IMG/VR virus record: IMGVR_UViG_3300044638_004252
Location: 1-37,364 of that record
Length of the DNA stretch: 37,364 nt
Origin: a virus
Reading direction: 5' to 3' (one strand)
Positions within the stretch are counted from its first letter, which is position 1. Each line of letters starts with the position of its first letter. The notes beneath the pieces are model-generated. The model saw nothing but the letters and a program-made list of their open reading frames with translations, made no database searches and had not been told where the DNA came from. Made by a program: the position numbers and the translations under genes. Positions 31,681-37,364 of the stretch are shown here, piece by piece.

Positions 31681-32076
31681 ATGAAATTAAAAACACTCTT
31701 CTCATTTTTGCTATTCGGAGTATTAGCATTTTTGAGCGTTGGCAATTCGTTACATGCACAGGAAAGCGATGAAACGCCTACCTCTGAAACTGTGGCGCAA
31801 ATTGTTATCGAAAATCAATCTACTGTTGCAGCACCGGTAGTATTAGAAAGCAATGCTGTTAATGATTATGCCTATAATGGCGAATTAAAAATGGAAAGTG
31901 TATGTAATGATGTAAATGCAACACTTGAATGCTCGGCTAAAAGTAAACACGCTCTAAAATTTGCAGACACACATAGACGAACGCAAGGCTGCTTTACAAA
32001 TTCTACATTATATACTAAATCATTTTCAGTTCCGGTAAAGCAAATAAGCCATAATATTGTGGCGTATAGTTGCTAA
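31681..32076 (+). CDS. Secreted hypothetical protein
   Basis: A 131-residue protein with a signal peptide (residues 1-27, hydrophobic FLLFGVLAFLSVG, ending SLHAQ) and five Cys in the mature part, which suit disulphides. Its own promoter and terminator make it a stand-alone accessory gene (moron-like). A role at the cell surface, such as blocking superinfection, is possible but unproven. Confidence 0.6.
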   Translation: MKLKTLFSFLLFGVLAFLSVGNSLHAQESDETPTSETVAQIVIENQSTVAAPVVLESNAVNDYAYNGELKMESVCNDVNATLECSAKSKHALKFADTHRRTQGCFTNSTLYTKSFSVPVKQISHNIVAYSC

Positions 32077-32096
32077 AAAAATAATTCTAAATTAGG

Positions 32097-32128
32097 AAGC
32101 CCTTGCATTAATTTGTAAGGGCTTTTTT
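32097..32128 (+). terminator. Intrinsic terminator
   Basis: AAGCCCTT (32097-32104) pairs perfectly with AAGGGCTT (32117-32124), followed by T residues. It ends the secreted-protein transcript. Confidence 0.85.
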
Positions 32129-32291
32129 ATTGCCATTTACCCACCAAATAAAAAATATTTCAAAAATAATTACACGCTGAAAGCCTATATTTTATTAGCA
32201 TAGAAAAATAAATAAAAAATAATTGCTAAAATATTTCTTTTTATAAAGACTATTTCCGAACTTTGATTTCGTAAACAAAAACAACAACGAT

Positions 32292-32432
32292 ATGAAAGCA
32301 AAACTAAAGCAATATGCAATTAATACACATGATGGATTGCTTACTTATTATGCTACATCTGCAATAGCAGCTATGTATTACTTTCATAGAGAAGGGCATA
32401 ATGTTTCTCTTAAAGATATTATTGTTTTATAA
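32292..32432 (+). CDS. Small protein, 46 residues
   Basis: An open frame from ATG 32292 to TAA 32430-32432 with a weakly hydrophobic middle (TYYATSAIAAMYYF). It opens the early block after about 160 AT-rich bases that hold a possible promoter but no gene. Unknown function. Confidence 0.45.
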   Translation: MKAKLKQYAINTHDGLLTYYATSAIAAMYYFHREGHNVSLKDIIVL

Positions 32433-32452
32433 CTAACCCAAAACAACACACA

Positions 32453-32692
32453 ATGGAAAAATTAAACATTACTAAAGAACAATTAATAGAAGGGGAATTG
32501 TACGCAGATGCAAAAGACACCTACAACACCGCTCCAATACTACCAAGCGAGTTATTAAAGCAGCGTAATGAGTTGTTAAATGTTTTAGAAATGTGTGCCC
32601 AAGACTTTTGCAATGGCAATATACAAAATAACCCATCATCACAGACACGAATAAAAGTATTTGATGTTTTAAACAACTGTACCAATGCTTAA
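32453..32692 (+). CDS. Hypothetical protein
   Basis: A 79-residue acidic helical protein (ILPSELLKQRNELLNVLEM) of unknown family, typical of small early phage genes. It overlaps the next frame at ATG 32685. Confidence 0.5.
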   Translation: MEKLNITKEQLIEGELYADAKDTYNTAPILPSELLKQRNELLNVLEMCAQDFCNGNIQNNPSSQTRIKVFDVLNNCTNA

Positions 32693-32816
32693 AGAAGAAC
32701 TGCAAATGGCTAAAGAAGAAACTATAAAGTTTTGGAATAGCAACAAAGACTATCTTATTACGATAGCATTAACAGCCCTTTTTATCTGGGCTTCAAGAAA
32801 CGGATTTTTTAACTAA
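32685..32816 (+). CDS. Small membrane protein, 43 residues
   Basis: An open frame from ATG 32685 to TAA 32814-32816. The C-terminal half is a single hydrophobic segment (DYLITIALTALFIWA) after a charged N-terminus. Eight-base overlap with the preceding stop supports expression. Confidence 0.5.
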   Translation: MLKEELQMAKEETIKFWNSNKDYLITIALTALFIWASRNGFFN

Positions 32817-32829
32817 ACCAATAAATAAA

Positions 32830-33009
32830 ATGGTACTCAATCAAATTACGTTCGCATTGCTTAACAAATGGAAAAAGTTAAGCCACAAAGAAAAGACCGC
32901 TATTGCAAGGCAAGTAGGCGTATCTGCAAACAGGATAAACGGATTTTTCATCAACCAAAACGACATGACCTTTACTAAGGTTGTAGAGTTAGAAAGACTA
33001 TTAGCATGA
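32830..33009 (+). CDS. Helix-turn-helix protein
   Basis: A 59-residue protein with KTAIARQVGVSANRINGFF (about 22-40), a clear HTH pattern of the Cro/C1 or XRE kind. It is a likely regulator of early genes. The stop TGA overlaps the next ATG. Confidence 0.65.
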   Translation: MVLNQITFALLNKWKKLSHKEKTAIARQVGVSANRINGFFINQNDMTFTKVVELERLLA

Positions 33010-33191
33010 CACACTACACTAAAAGAATATTGCGAGATTTAGGCTTATTGTTGCTTTTAACGGCTGTTTGTTATTCGTTTGTAGTTATAGCCCAACACTT
33101 AGAAAACAAGCCTAAGAATAGCCCAAAAGCTAATTTAACAACTATTTATAATTTTAACCCAAAAACACACCAGTATGAAAACAACTATTAA
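33006..33191 (+). CDS. Small membrane protein
   Basis: A 61-residue protein with a single hydrophobic segment (about 12-29, LGLLLLLTAVCYSFVVIA) after a basic N-terminus, then a polar Asn/Lys-rich tail. Unknown function. Confidence 0.55.
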   Translation: MTHYTKRILRDLGLLLLLTAVCYSFVVIAQHLENKPKNSPKANLTTIYNFNPKTHQYENNY

Positions 33192-33528
33192 AGTAAAAAC
33201 AATTACTACTCAAGAAGTAGAAGTATCATTGCCACAGTTCAGAAGAAATGATACAATAGCAAGCACAGAGTTCATTGCTTATTACGGTGAGAAAGATGAT
33301 GACAACATTTACTTTCGTGTAAAAGATGGCAAGCTATCATGCTTTATGGGATGGTATAATATTAACAGAGTATTAGAAGGCACGCCAATAAGCCAAACCG
33401 AATTTGTGCAGGCTTTAAATGATGCCAAAGAAACTATCAATACTTACGGTGTTTCTTCTTCTGTTACCAACGATGAACAAGGTGAGTATTACATTGAACA
33501 AACACAACTATTAAACAGCCATGAGTAA
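33175..33528 (+). CDS. Hypothetical protein
   Basis: A 117-residue mixed alpha-beta protein (YFRVKDGKLSCFMGWYN) overlapping neighbours at both ends. The family is not recognised. It lies just upstream of the recombination genes. Confidence 0.5.
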   Translation: MKTTIKVKTITTQEVEVSLPQFRRNDTIASTEFIAYYGEKDDDNIYFRVKDGKLSCFMGWYNINRVLEGTPISQTEFVQALNDAKETINTYGVSSSVTNDEQGEYYIEQTQLLNSHE

Positions 33529-33766
33529 AAACTATCTTTCAGAAATGGACTACGTTAGCGACTGCTGCGGAGTTCCGCCAAGAGGTAACGGCGATAGTGA
33601 TACTTCAGATATTGGTATTTGTCCAGAATGTGGAGATCATTGCGAATATGTAGACTATTCAGAAGAAGAACCGGAATTGACAGATGAGCAAAAAGCAGAT
33701 GCCGGCAGTACAGCAAATGAACAAACAGACGATTTAGGGTTTCAAGAATTTATAAAAACTAACTAA
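33521..33766 (+). CDS. Zinc-ribbon-like protein
   Basis: An 81-residue protein with DCCGVPP and CPECGDHC, two Cys clusters that can bind zinc, and an acidic C-terminus. Probably an early regulator or adaptor in the recombination operon. It ends 2 bases before the annealing protein gene. Confidence 0.55.
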   Translation: MSKNYLSEMDYVSDCCGVPPRGNGDSDTSDIGICPECGDHCEYVDYSEEEPELTDEQKADAGSTANEQTDDLGFQEFIKTN

Positions 33767-33768
33767 CA

Positions 33769-34320
33769 ATGGAAAGCAGAACACTCCCAACTATTGCCGA
33801 ACTAACTGGCGATATAGAATTGGCTTACAAAAATGACCAATTGAATTTATTACTTAACCAACCACCGCCTGTTAAGTGGGTAAAAGAACACCCATTTATT
33901 AAGAATTACAAATACCTACCTATTGATAAAATAGAGTTGCTATTAAAAAAGATTTTTAAAGAATACCGAATTGAAATATTAGGTCAAGGCACTGCGTTTA
34001 ATGGAGTATGGGTAACTGTTAGAGTTCATTATGTAAGCCCAGTTACAAATGAATGGAGTTACCACGATGGTATAGGTGCAGCGCAACTGCAAACAGCCAA
34101 AGGAACTTCGCCTGCCGACCTTATAAATATCAATAATGGTGCTTTACAAATGGCTTTCCCGATTGCTAAGACAGTAGCGATAAAAGATGCCTGCGATATG
34201 TTTGGTAATTTGTTCGGTGCTAATTTAAACCGTAAAGATGTAGTTGAGTACACAACCGATAATAAGTTAGAAATATTAGTTAACCAATCAAATAAAGAAA
34301 AACTAAATGGAAGCAAGTAA
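33769..34320 (+). CDS. Rad52-family single-strand annealing protein (Sak-like)
   Basis: A 183-residue protein. The run VWVTVRVHY, DGIGAAQLQ, then AFPIAKTVAIKDACDMFGNLFG (about 125-150) follows the Rad52/Sak pattern, in which a beta sheet and a conserved helix build the DNA-binding ring. It should anneal complementary single strands during phage recombination. Directly upstream of the exonuclease with a 14-base overlap, as in other phage recombinase pairs. Confidence 0.7.
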   Translation: MESRTLPTIAELTGDIELAYKNDQLNLLLNQPPPVKWVKEHPFIKNYKYLPIDKIELLLKKIFKEYRIEILGQGTAFNGVWVTVRVHYVSPVTNEWSYHDGIGAAQLQTAKGTSPADLININNGALQMAFPIAKTVAIKDACDMFGNLFGANLNRKDVVEYTTDNKLEILVNQSNKEKLNGSK

Positions 34321-34987
34321 AATAGTTAGACAGGTTTTTGAAACACAAGAAGATTGGAAAGATTTTAGAAAAGGTCTTTTTACTTCAAGTCAAATTAATA
34401 GGCTAATGGCTAAACCGACCAAGAAAGAAATTGAAGCAGGCGAAGTATTAAGCAAAGGGGCAAAGGCTTATGTGTTGGAATTAATAAGCAACGTAAAAGC
34501 AAAGCCTAAAGAACAATATTACTCACCTGCTATGGAGTGGGGAAACGACCAAGAACCACAGGCGGTGTTAAGATTAGCTGAATTGCTTGGTAAAGATGTA
34601 ACCGATAACGATTTCATTTATACTTCGATTGGCGGGTTTGTATTTTTTACCTATGATAATAAAAGCGGTGGCACTCCAGATGTTATTATAAGTGATTGCA
34701 TTGCTGAAATTAAATGCCCTGAGAGCCATACACATTTATATTACAGACTGTATGTAAATTCAGATAATATTTTTGATGAATTGCCTGATTACTACGACCA
34801 AATGCAACATAACATGATGCTTTGTCAGCGTGAAAAATGTATTTTTCTTTCGTATGACCCACGATTTAAAGAAGCAAGCGAGCAAATACACGTTGTTGAA
34901 GTGTTAGCTAATAAAGAAAGGCAACAAGAAATATTGCAAAAGATTGAACTTGCACACGATTTAAAAAATAACCTACAGCTATTATAA
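34307..34987 (+). CDS. YqaJ / lambda exonuclease-type nuclease
   Basis: A 226-residue PD-(D/E)XK nuclease. GGTPDVI (Asp125), AEIKCPE (Glu134, Lys136), QMQHNM (165-170) and MEWGN (76-80) are the YqaJ family motifs. It degrades one strand from DNA ends to make tails for the annealing protein. The last base overlaps the next ATG. Confidence 0.85.
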   Translation: MEASKIVRQVFETQEDWKDFRKGLFTSSQINRLMAKPTKKEIEAGEVLSKGAKAYVLELISNVKAKPKEQYYSPAMEWGNDQEPQAVLRLAELLGKDVTDNDFIYTSIGGFVFFTYDNKSGGTPDVIISDCIAEIKCPESHTHLYYRLYVNSDNIFDELPDYYDQMQHNMMLCQREKCIFLSYDPRFKEASEQIHVVEVLANKERQQEILQKIELAHDLKNNLQLL

Positions 34988-35355
34988 TGGACATACAATG
35001 TAATAACTGCCAATCCTACTTAAACATTAGAGAAGTAGTTACAAGTTGTACTGAGTGCAAAGAAATAATTAAACCTAAAACAAACAATATGACAGCAAAA
35101 ATACTTAAACAACTAGAAACGGCATTAGCTGAAACATGGGGCTTATCTTTAGACGTTCTTAAAGGCGCAAATAACGAACACTCTTACATAAGAGGGTGTA
35201 TGTCTTATTGGCTATACAAAAACGGTTGCCATGTTTTAGAAATAGCGGAATTATTTGAAATATCTAAAGGCACTATTTATGATTACATTGAAAAGCACAC
35301 AAAAGAATTACAACATCAAAAAAGTATTTTCTTTGATTTAAAAATAGACTTATGA
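34987..35355 (+). CDS. DnaA-C-terminal-like HTH protein with zinc ribbon
   Basis: A 122-residue protein with four Cys in the first 25 residues (CNNC, CTEC; a zinc ribbon) and a C-terminal domain. YIRGCMSYWLYKNG then ISKGTIYDYIEKH resembles the DnaA domain IV origin-binding fold. It may bind phage DNA in replication or transcription control. Confidence 0.6.
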   Translation: MDIQCNNCQSYLNIREVVTSCTECKEIIKPKTNNMTAKILKQLETALAETWGLSLDVLKGANNEHSYIRGCMSYWLYKNGCHVLEIAELFEISKGTIYDYIEKHTKELQHQKSIFFDLKIDL

Positions 35356-35573
35356 GTATTGAGCAACAATTAATAGACTGCAACTGTAACGACTGTAAAT
35401 TTATGGTTAGAGATTTAGAAATGTTAAACAAGCATAAAAAAACGTTTGCCGGTACAGGAATAATGGATAAATTAAATTTTGGCAATTGCACTAAGTTTAA
35501 TAAATCTGTTACATTTATACCTAATACCTGCCAATTAGAAACACAAAATTGCTTTGAACACCGTAAACTATGA
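35352..35573 (+). CDS. Hypothetical Cys-rich protein
   Basis: A 73-residue protein with several Cys (CNCNDCK, NCTKF, NTCQ) that may coordinate metal. Overlaps both neighbours by 4 bases. Unknown family. Confidence 0.55.
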   Translation: MSIEQQLIDCNCNDCKFMVRDLEMLNKHKKTFAGTGIMDKLNFGNCTKFNKSVTFIPNTCQLETQNCFEHRKL

Positions 35574-35770
35574 ATGAAATAATAGGTACATTAAATAGAG
35601 ATTACGGCTATAATGGTTATTGCCTAATTGAGAAAGAAACACCAATATATCAGTTAGACAAATACAGATGCTATTTTTTAATGCAAACTTTAAAGGGCGA
35701 AATGCACAGACAAATATTTAAAACTGCATCTTTAAGCAAACACATAAATTATATAAATGCCAAAGTGTAA
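35570..35770 (+). CDS. Hypothetical protein, complete copy of the gene cut at window start
   Basis: A 66-residue protein whose last 37 codons are identical to window bases 3-116. Unknown function. It is the fixed left neighbour of the resolvase gene (NinG on one side, RusA on the other). Confidence 0.65.
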   Translation: MNEIIGTLNRDYGYNGYCLIEKETPIYQLDKYRCYFLMQTLKGEMHRQIFKTASLSKHINYINAKV

Positions 35771-35787
35771 AATCTGCAAAGAACCAT
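35655..35787 (+). repeat. Direct repeat, right copy (partner 1-133)
   Basis: Bases 35655-35776 are identical to 1-122, then two differences before divergence at 35788. Spacing between copies is 35,654 bases. Confidence 0.95.
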
Positions 35788-35789
35788 GA
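35757..35789 (+). pseudogene. ninG remnant of ten codons
   Basis: ATG at 35757 begins MPKCKICKEP and then hits TGA at 35787-35789. This is the exact start of the left-hand NinG-like protein. The remnant overlaps the rusA start at 35786 by 4 bases, as if a recombination joined rusA to the first codons of ninG. Confidence 0.85.
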
Positions 35790-36124
35790 GATATAAACTA
35801 AACATAAAGCCATTATCAGTTAACCAAGCATGGCAGGGCAAACGGTTTAAAACACCTTTATACAAAAAGTATGAGCAAGATTGCCTATTTATGTTGCCAA
35901 ATTTAAAGTTAGGCTTACCGCCTTATCAAATAAATATTGAAGTAGCTTATAGCACTATTGCAGCAGATTTAGATAACTGCATAAAGCCAATGATAGATAT
36001 TTTACAAAAGAAGTATAACTTTGATGATAAACACGTTTATAGGCTAGTGGTTGAAAAGAAAGTAGTAAAAAAGGGTAATGAGTACATAGTAATAGAAATA
36101 AGCGGATATGAAGCCCTATACTAA
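35786..36124 (+). CDS. rusA: RusA-family Holliday junction resolvase
   Basis: A 112-residue protein with ADLDNCIKPMID (60-71) and YNFDDKHV (77-84), giving the acidic residues Asp61, Asp63, Asp71 and Asp80/81 that bind metal in RusA. It cuts four-way junctions in phage recombination and packaging. It occupies the place held by ninG at the left end. Overlaps the HNH gene by 17 bases. Confidence 0.85.
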   Translation: MRYKLNIKPLSVNQAWQGKRFKTPLYKKYEQDCLFMLPNLKLGLPPYQINIEVAYSTIAADLDNCIKPMIDILQKKYNFDDKHVYRLVVEKKVVKKGNEYIVIEISGYEALY

Positions 36125-36362
36125 AACTTACTTGAATTATTTTGGTTACGATGTAAGCGATTTTATTCCTTGTGAGGTGTGCGGAAAAAAAGCAGTCGAC
36201 ATAAATCACCTTGAAGCACGTAGTAGAAGAAAAGATTTGCTTAATGATATTAATAACCTTATGGCAATGTGTAGGCAGTGCCACATTGATTTAGGGGATA
36301 AGAAGCAGTATAAAGAATTTTTGCAAAATAGGCATAATGAAGTATTAAACAACCTTAAATAA
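36108..36362 (+). CDS. HNH nuclease-like protein
   Basis: An 84-residue protein with CEVCG (22-26), DINH (31-34), an Asn at about 49-50 and CRQCH (55-59). These fit the Cys4-type HNH fold that cuts DNA. It may help the adjacent RusA or act as a small homing-type nuclease. Present only in the right-hand version of the locus. Confidence 0.75.
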   Translation: MKPYTKTYLNYFGYDVSDFIPCEVCGKKAVDINHLEARSRRKDLLNDINNLMAMCRQCHIDLGDKKQYKEFLQNRHNEVLNNLK

Positions 36363-36368
36363 ACAAAC

Positions 36369-36584
36369 ATGACAGCAGTAAAATGGTTTTTTATCGAATT
36401 AACAAAGCGTGGACTTCCGCCACATAAAGAAATTATTAAATGCTATGAACAGGCAAAAGAAATGCACAAGCAACAAATAATAGATGCAGTAACGCACGGT
36501 AATAGACAAAAGGTTTATGATGCTACTGAAACGATAGGTCAAAATTACTACAACGAAACCTACAACAATGTTCAGCAGCCATAG
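36369..36584 (+). CDS. Hypothetical protein
   Basis: A 71-residue helical protein of unknown family. Its last residues (VQQP) and the final bases match the end of ninG because both overlap the same downstream gene start. Confidence 0.5.
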   Translation: MTAVKWFFIELTKRGLPPHKEIIKCYEQAKEMHKQQIIDAVTHGNRQKVYDATETIGQNYYNETYNNVQQP

Positions 36585-36789
36585 ACACTTAGACCGCCAC
36601 GAACTAAACCCCATAAAGGGAAGTATAGTAACCTCTTTAAATACAGGTAATAGGTTCAGAATAGTAAATATAGGGTATAACACAAAATTTGAGGTCATTA
36701 AATACTATTTTCAAACAGCATCTTCTAAAGATGGACAAATACACGAATTAGATTTAAAAGATTTTTGGGAAACATTTACAACTAGATAA
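36568..36789 (+). CDS. Hypothetical protein (Y2), paralogue of 716-943
   Basis: A 73-residue protein related to the 75-residue protein at 716-943. The first 27 bases (36568-36594) are identical, and the proteins stay alike in pattern but diverge strongly after that, which points to different strains or an old duplication. Unknown function. Confidence 0.7.
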   Translation: MFSSHRHLDRHELNPIKGSIVTSLNTGNRFRIVNIGYNTKFEVIKYYFQTASSKDGQIHELDLKDFWETFTTR

Positions 36790-36794
36790 ATTTG
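36764..36794 (+). promoter_or_regulatory. Consensus Bacteroidota promoter
   Basis: TTTG (36764-36767) and TAAATTTG (36787-36794) are 19 bases apart, an excellent match to TTTG-N19-TAnnTTTG. It reads into the HTH gene at 36831. Confidence 0.7.
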
Positions 36795-36830
36795 CACAGT
36801 TTAATTTTTTAAACTAAATTTACAATCAAT

Positions 36831-36995
36831 ATGGAAGCAGCAAGTATTAAATCAACAGCTTTTGATAATAAGTTAGTGCCTGTTAAAGACTTTGCAGATA
36901 AGCATGGCATAACAGTTCAAGCGGTTTATCAGGGAATTAAACGAGGGAAATATCAATCAACTAAGATTGGTACATTTACCTTAGTTAAGGTATAA
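36831..36995 (+). CDS. Helix-turn-helix protein
   Basis: A 54-residue protein from ATG 36831 to TAA 36993-36995. VKDFADKHGITVQAVYQGIKRG (about 18-39) is a MerR/excisionase-like HTH and the last residues form a short strand. With its own consensus promoter, it is a candidate regulator of the right-hand replication operon. It has no counterpart at the left end. Confidence 0.65.
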   Translation: MEAASIKSTAFDNKLVPVKDFADKHGITVQAVYQGIKRGKYQSTKIGTFTLVKV

Positions 36996-37028
36996 TTTTT
37001 TTTATTTAAAAAGTTTAAAATAGTAAAC

Positions 37029-37328
37029 ATGACATATTTTATTTACGACAAGGAAACAGACACATTAGAAGTGAAAAATAGCGGTGGCTATTGGTTTGCT
37101 AAAGATGAATTAAGCAAATTAGGTGAAGGCTGTATGCTTTTGCACCTTTGCGGTAAAAGATGGTTTACAGAGGAGATGTTTTGGGAACTGATTAACTATG
37201 CTAAATCAATCTATACCTTAGACTATTCATCTGTTATTTTTAAGGCAGGCATGGAGTTTCAAATAAGACTATTTTGGGATAATAAAGATTTTTACAAGGC
37301 AATTTTAAATCATAAAATAAATGAGTGA
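37029..37328 (+). CDS. Hypothetical protein
   Basis: A 99-residue protein with aromatic-rich N-terminus (YFIYDKETD, GGYWFAKDEL). Unknown family. Its end overlaps the next ATG at 37321 by 8 bases. Confidence 0.55.
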   Translation: MTYFIYDKETDTLEVKNSGGYWFAKDELSKLGEGCMLLHLCGKRWFTEEMFWELINYAKSIYTLDYSSVIFKAGMEFQIRLFWDNKDFYKAILNHKINE

Positions 37329-37364
37329 TAAAAAATCTTTTGTTCTTTATAAGGACACATTAGA
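37321..37364 (+). CDS. Start of a DUF6291-like initiator (cut by window edge)
   Basis: The last 44 bases give MSDKKSFVLYKDTL, which resembles the first residues of the 2336 initiator (MSKKSFYLFHDSLD). This supports the right end entering a second version of the replication module. Confidence 0.5.
   Translation, partial: MSDKKSFVLYKDTL

Noticed and set aside
1-37364. Integrase, repressor or prophage attachment sites
   Set aside because: No recombinase or att-like pair was found. The end repeat has homologous genes on both sides and is better explained by alleles or permutation.

Overview
The window is almost certainly a tailed double-stranded DNA phage (siphovirus-like: long tape measure, portal, ClpP-type prohead protease, HK97-like capsid protein) that infects a member of the Bacteroidota. 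The host call rests on promoters of the type TTTG-N19-TAnnTTTG, weak Shine-Dalgarno signals, low GC, Bacteroidota-type signal peptides, and Bacteroidota-phage families such as the BT4734-like primase-helicase. No integrase, DNA polymerase or clear lysogeny repressor is present. Genes are packed with ATGA/TAATG-type overlaps, and nearly all lie on the + strand except for two small reverse-strand islands (15376-15886 and 28736-29637).

Layout: 1-2066 is a recombination/accessory segment (NinG-like protein, PP-loop PAPS-reductase-like protein). 2067-4979 is a replication module (DUF6291/DnaD-like initiator, primase-helicase) with an extreme local excess of the word CCGG. 5027-6110 holds small genes, including a possible SSB-like protein and a small holin-like membrane protein. 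6111-6630 has no gene: it carries a consensus promoter, a leader-type hairpin element and about 300 nt that look like a structured RNA, just before terS and terL (6631-8041). 8028-15379 holds tail genes ending in the tape measure. 15376-15886 is a two-gene reverse insert. 15936-18701 holds the protease/scaffold, capsid and a probable tail tube protein. 18753-22374 is a methyltransferase/glycosyltransferase cluster whose last gene appears to be expressed by a -1 frameshift. 22371-27599 holds portal, connector, an Ig/PKD/lectin-like adhesin and a fibre with a signal peptide. 27604-30513 is lysis and neighbours: two holin-like proteins, a probable u-spanin, an M15 endolysin and a HExxH protein, with a reverse cassette-like array in between. 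30480-31469 is a calcineurin-like phosphoesterase. 31470-35770 is an early region with stacked promoters and terminators, small regulators, a Rad52-like annealing protein, a YqaJ exonuclease and a DnaA-C-like HTH protein.

The two window ends are homologous. The first 122 bases recur exactly at 35655-35776. From there the right end carries rusA-HNH-small gene instead of ninG, then a second version of the 716-943 gene, and its last 44 bases start a protein resembling the replication initiator at 2336. The simplest reading is that about 35.65 kb is one genome circle and the right end re-enters the same locus in a variant allele (strain mixture or circularly permuted population). A true duplication is the alternative.

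Putative system: annealing protein plus exonuclease plus a swappable Holliday junction resolvase (NinG or RusA) feed a primase-helicase replication module. DNA is packaged by TerS/TerL, and the virion may be decorated by the embedded methyltransferases and the triple glycosyltransferase.
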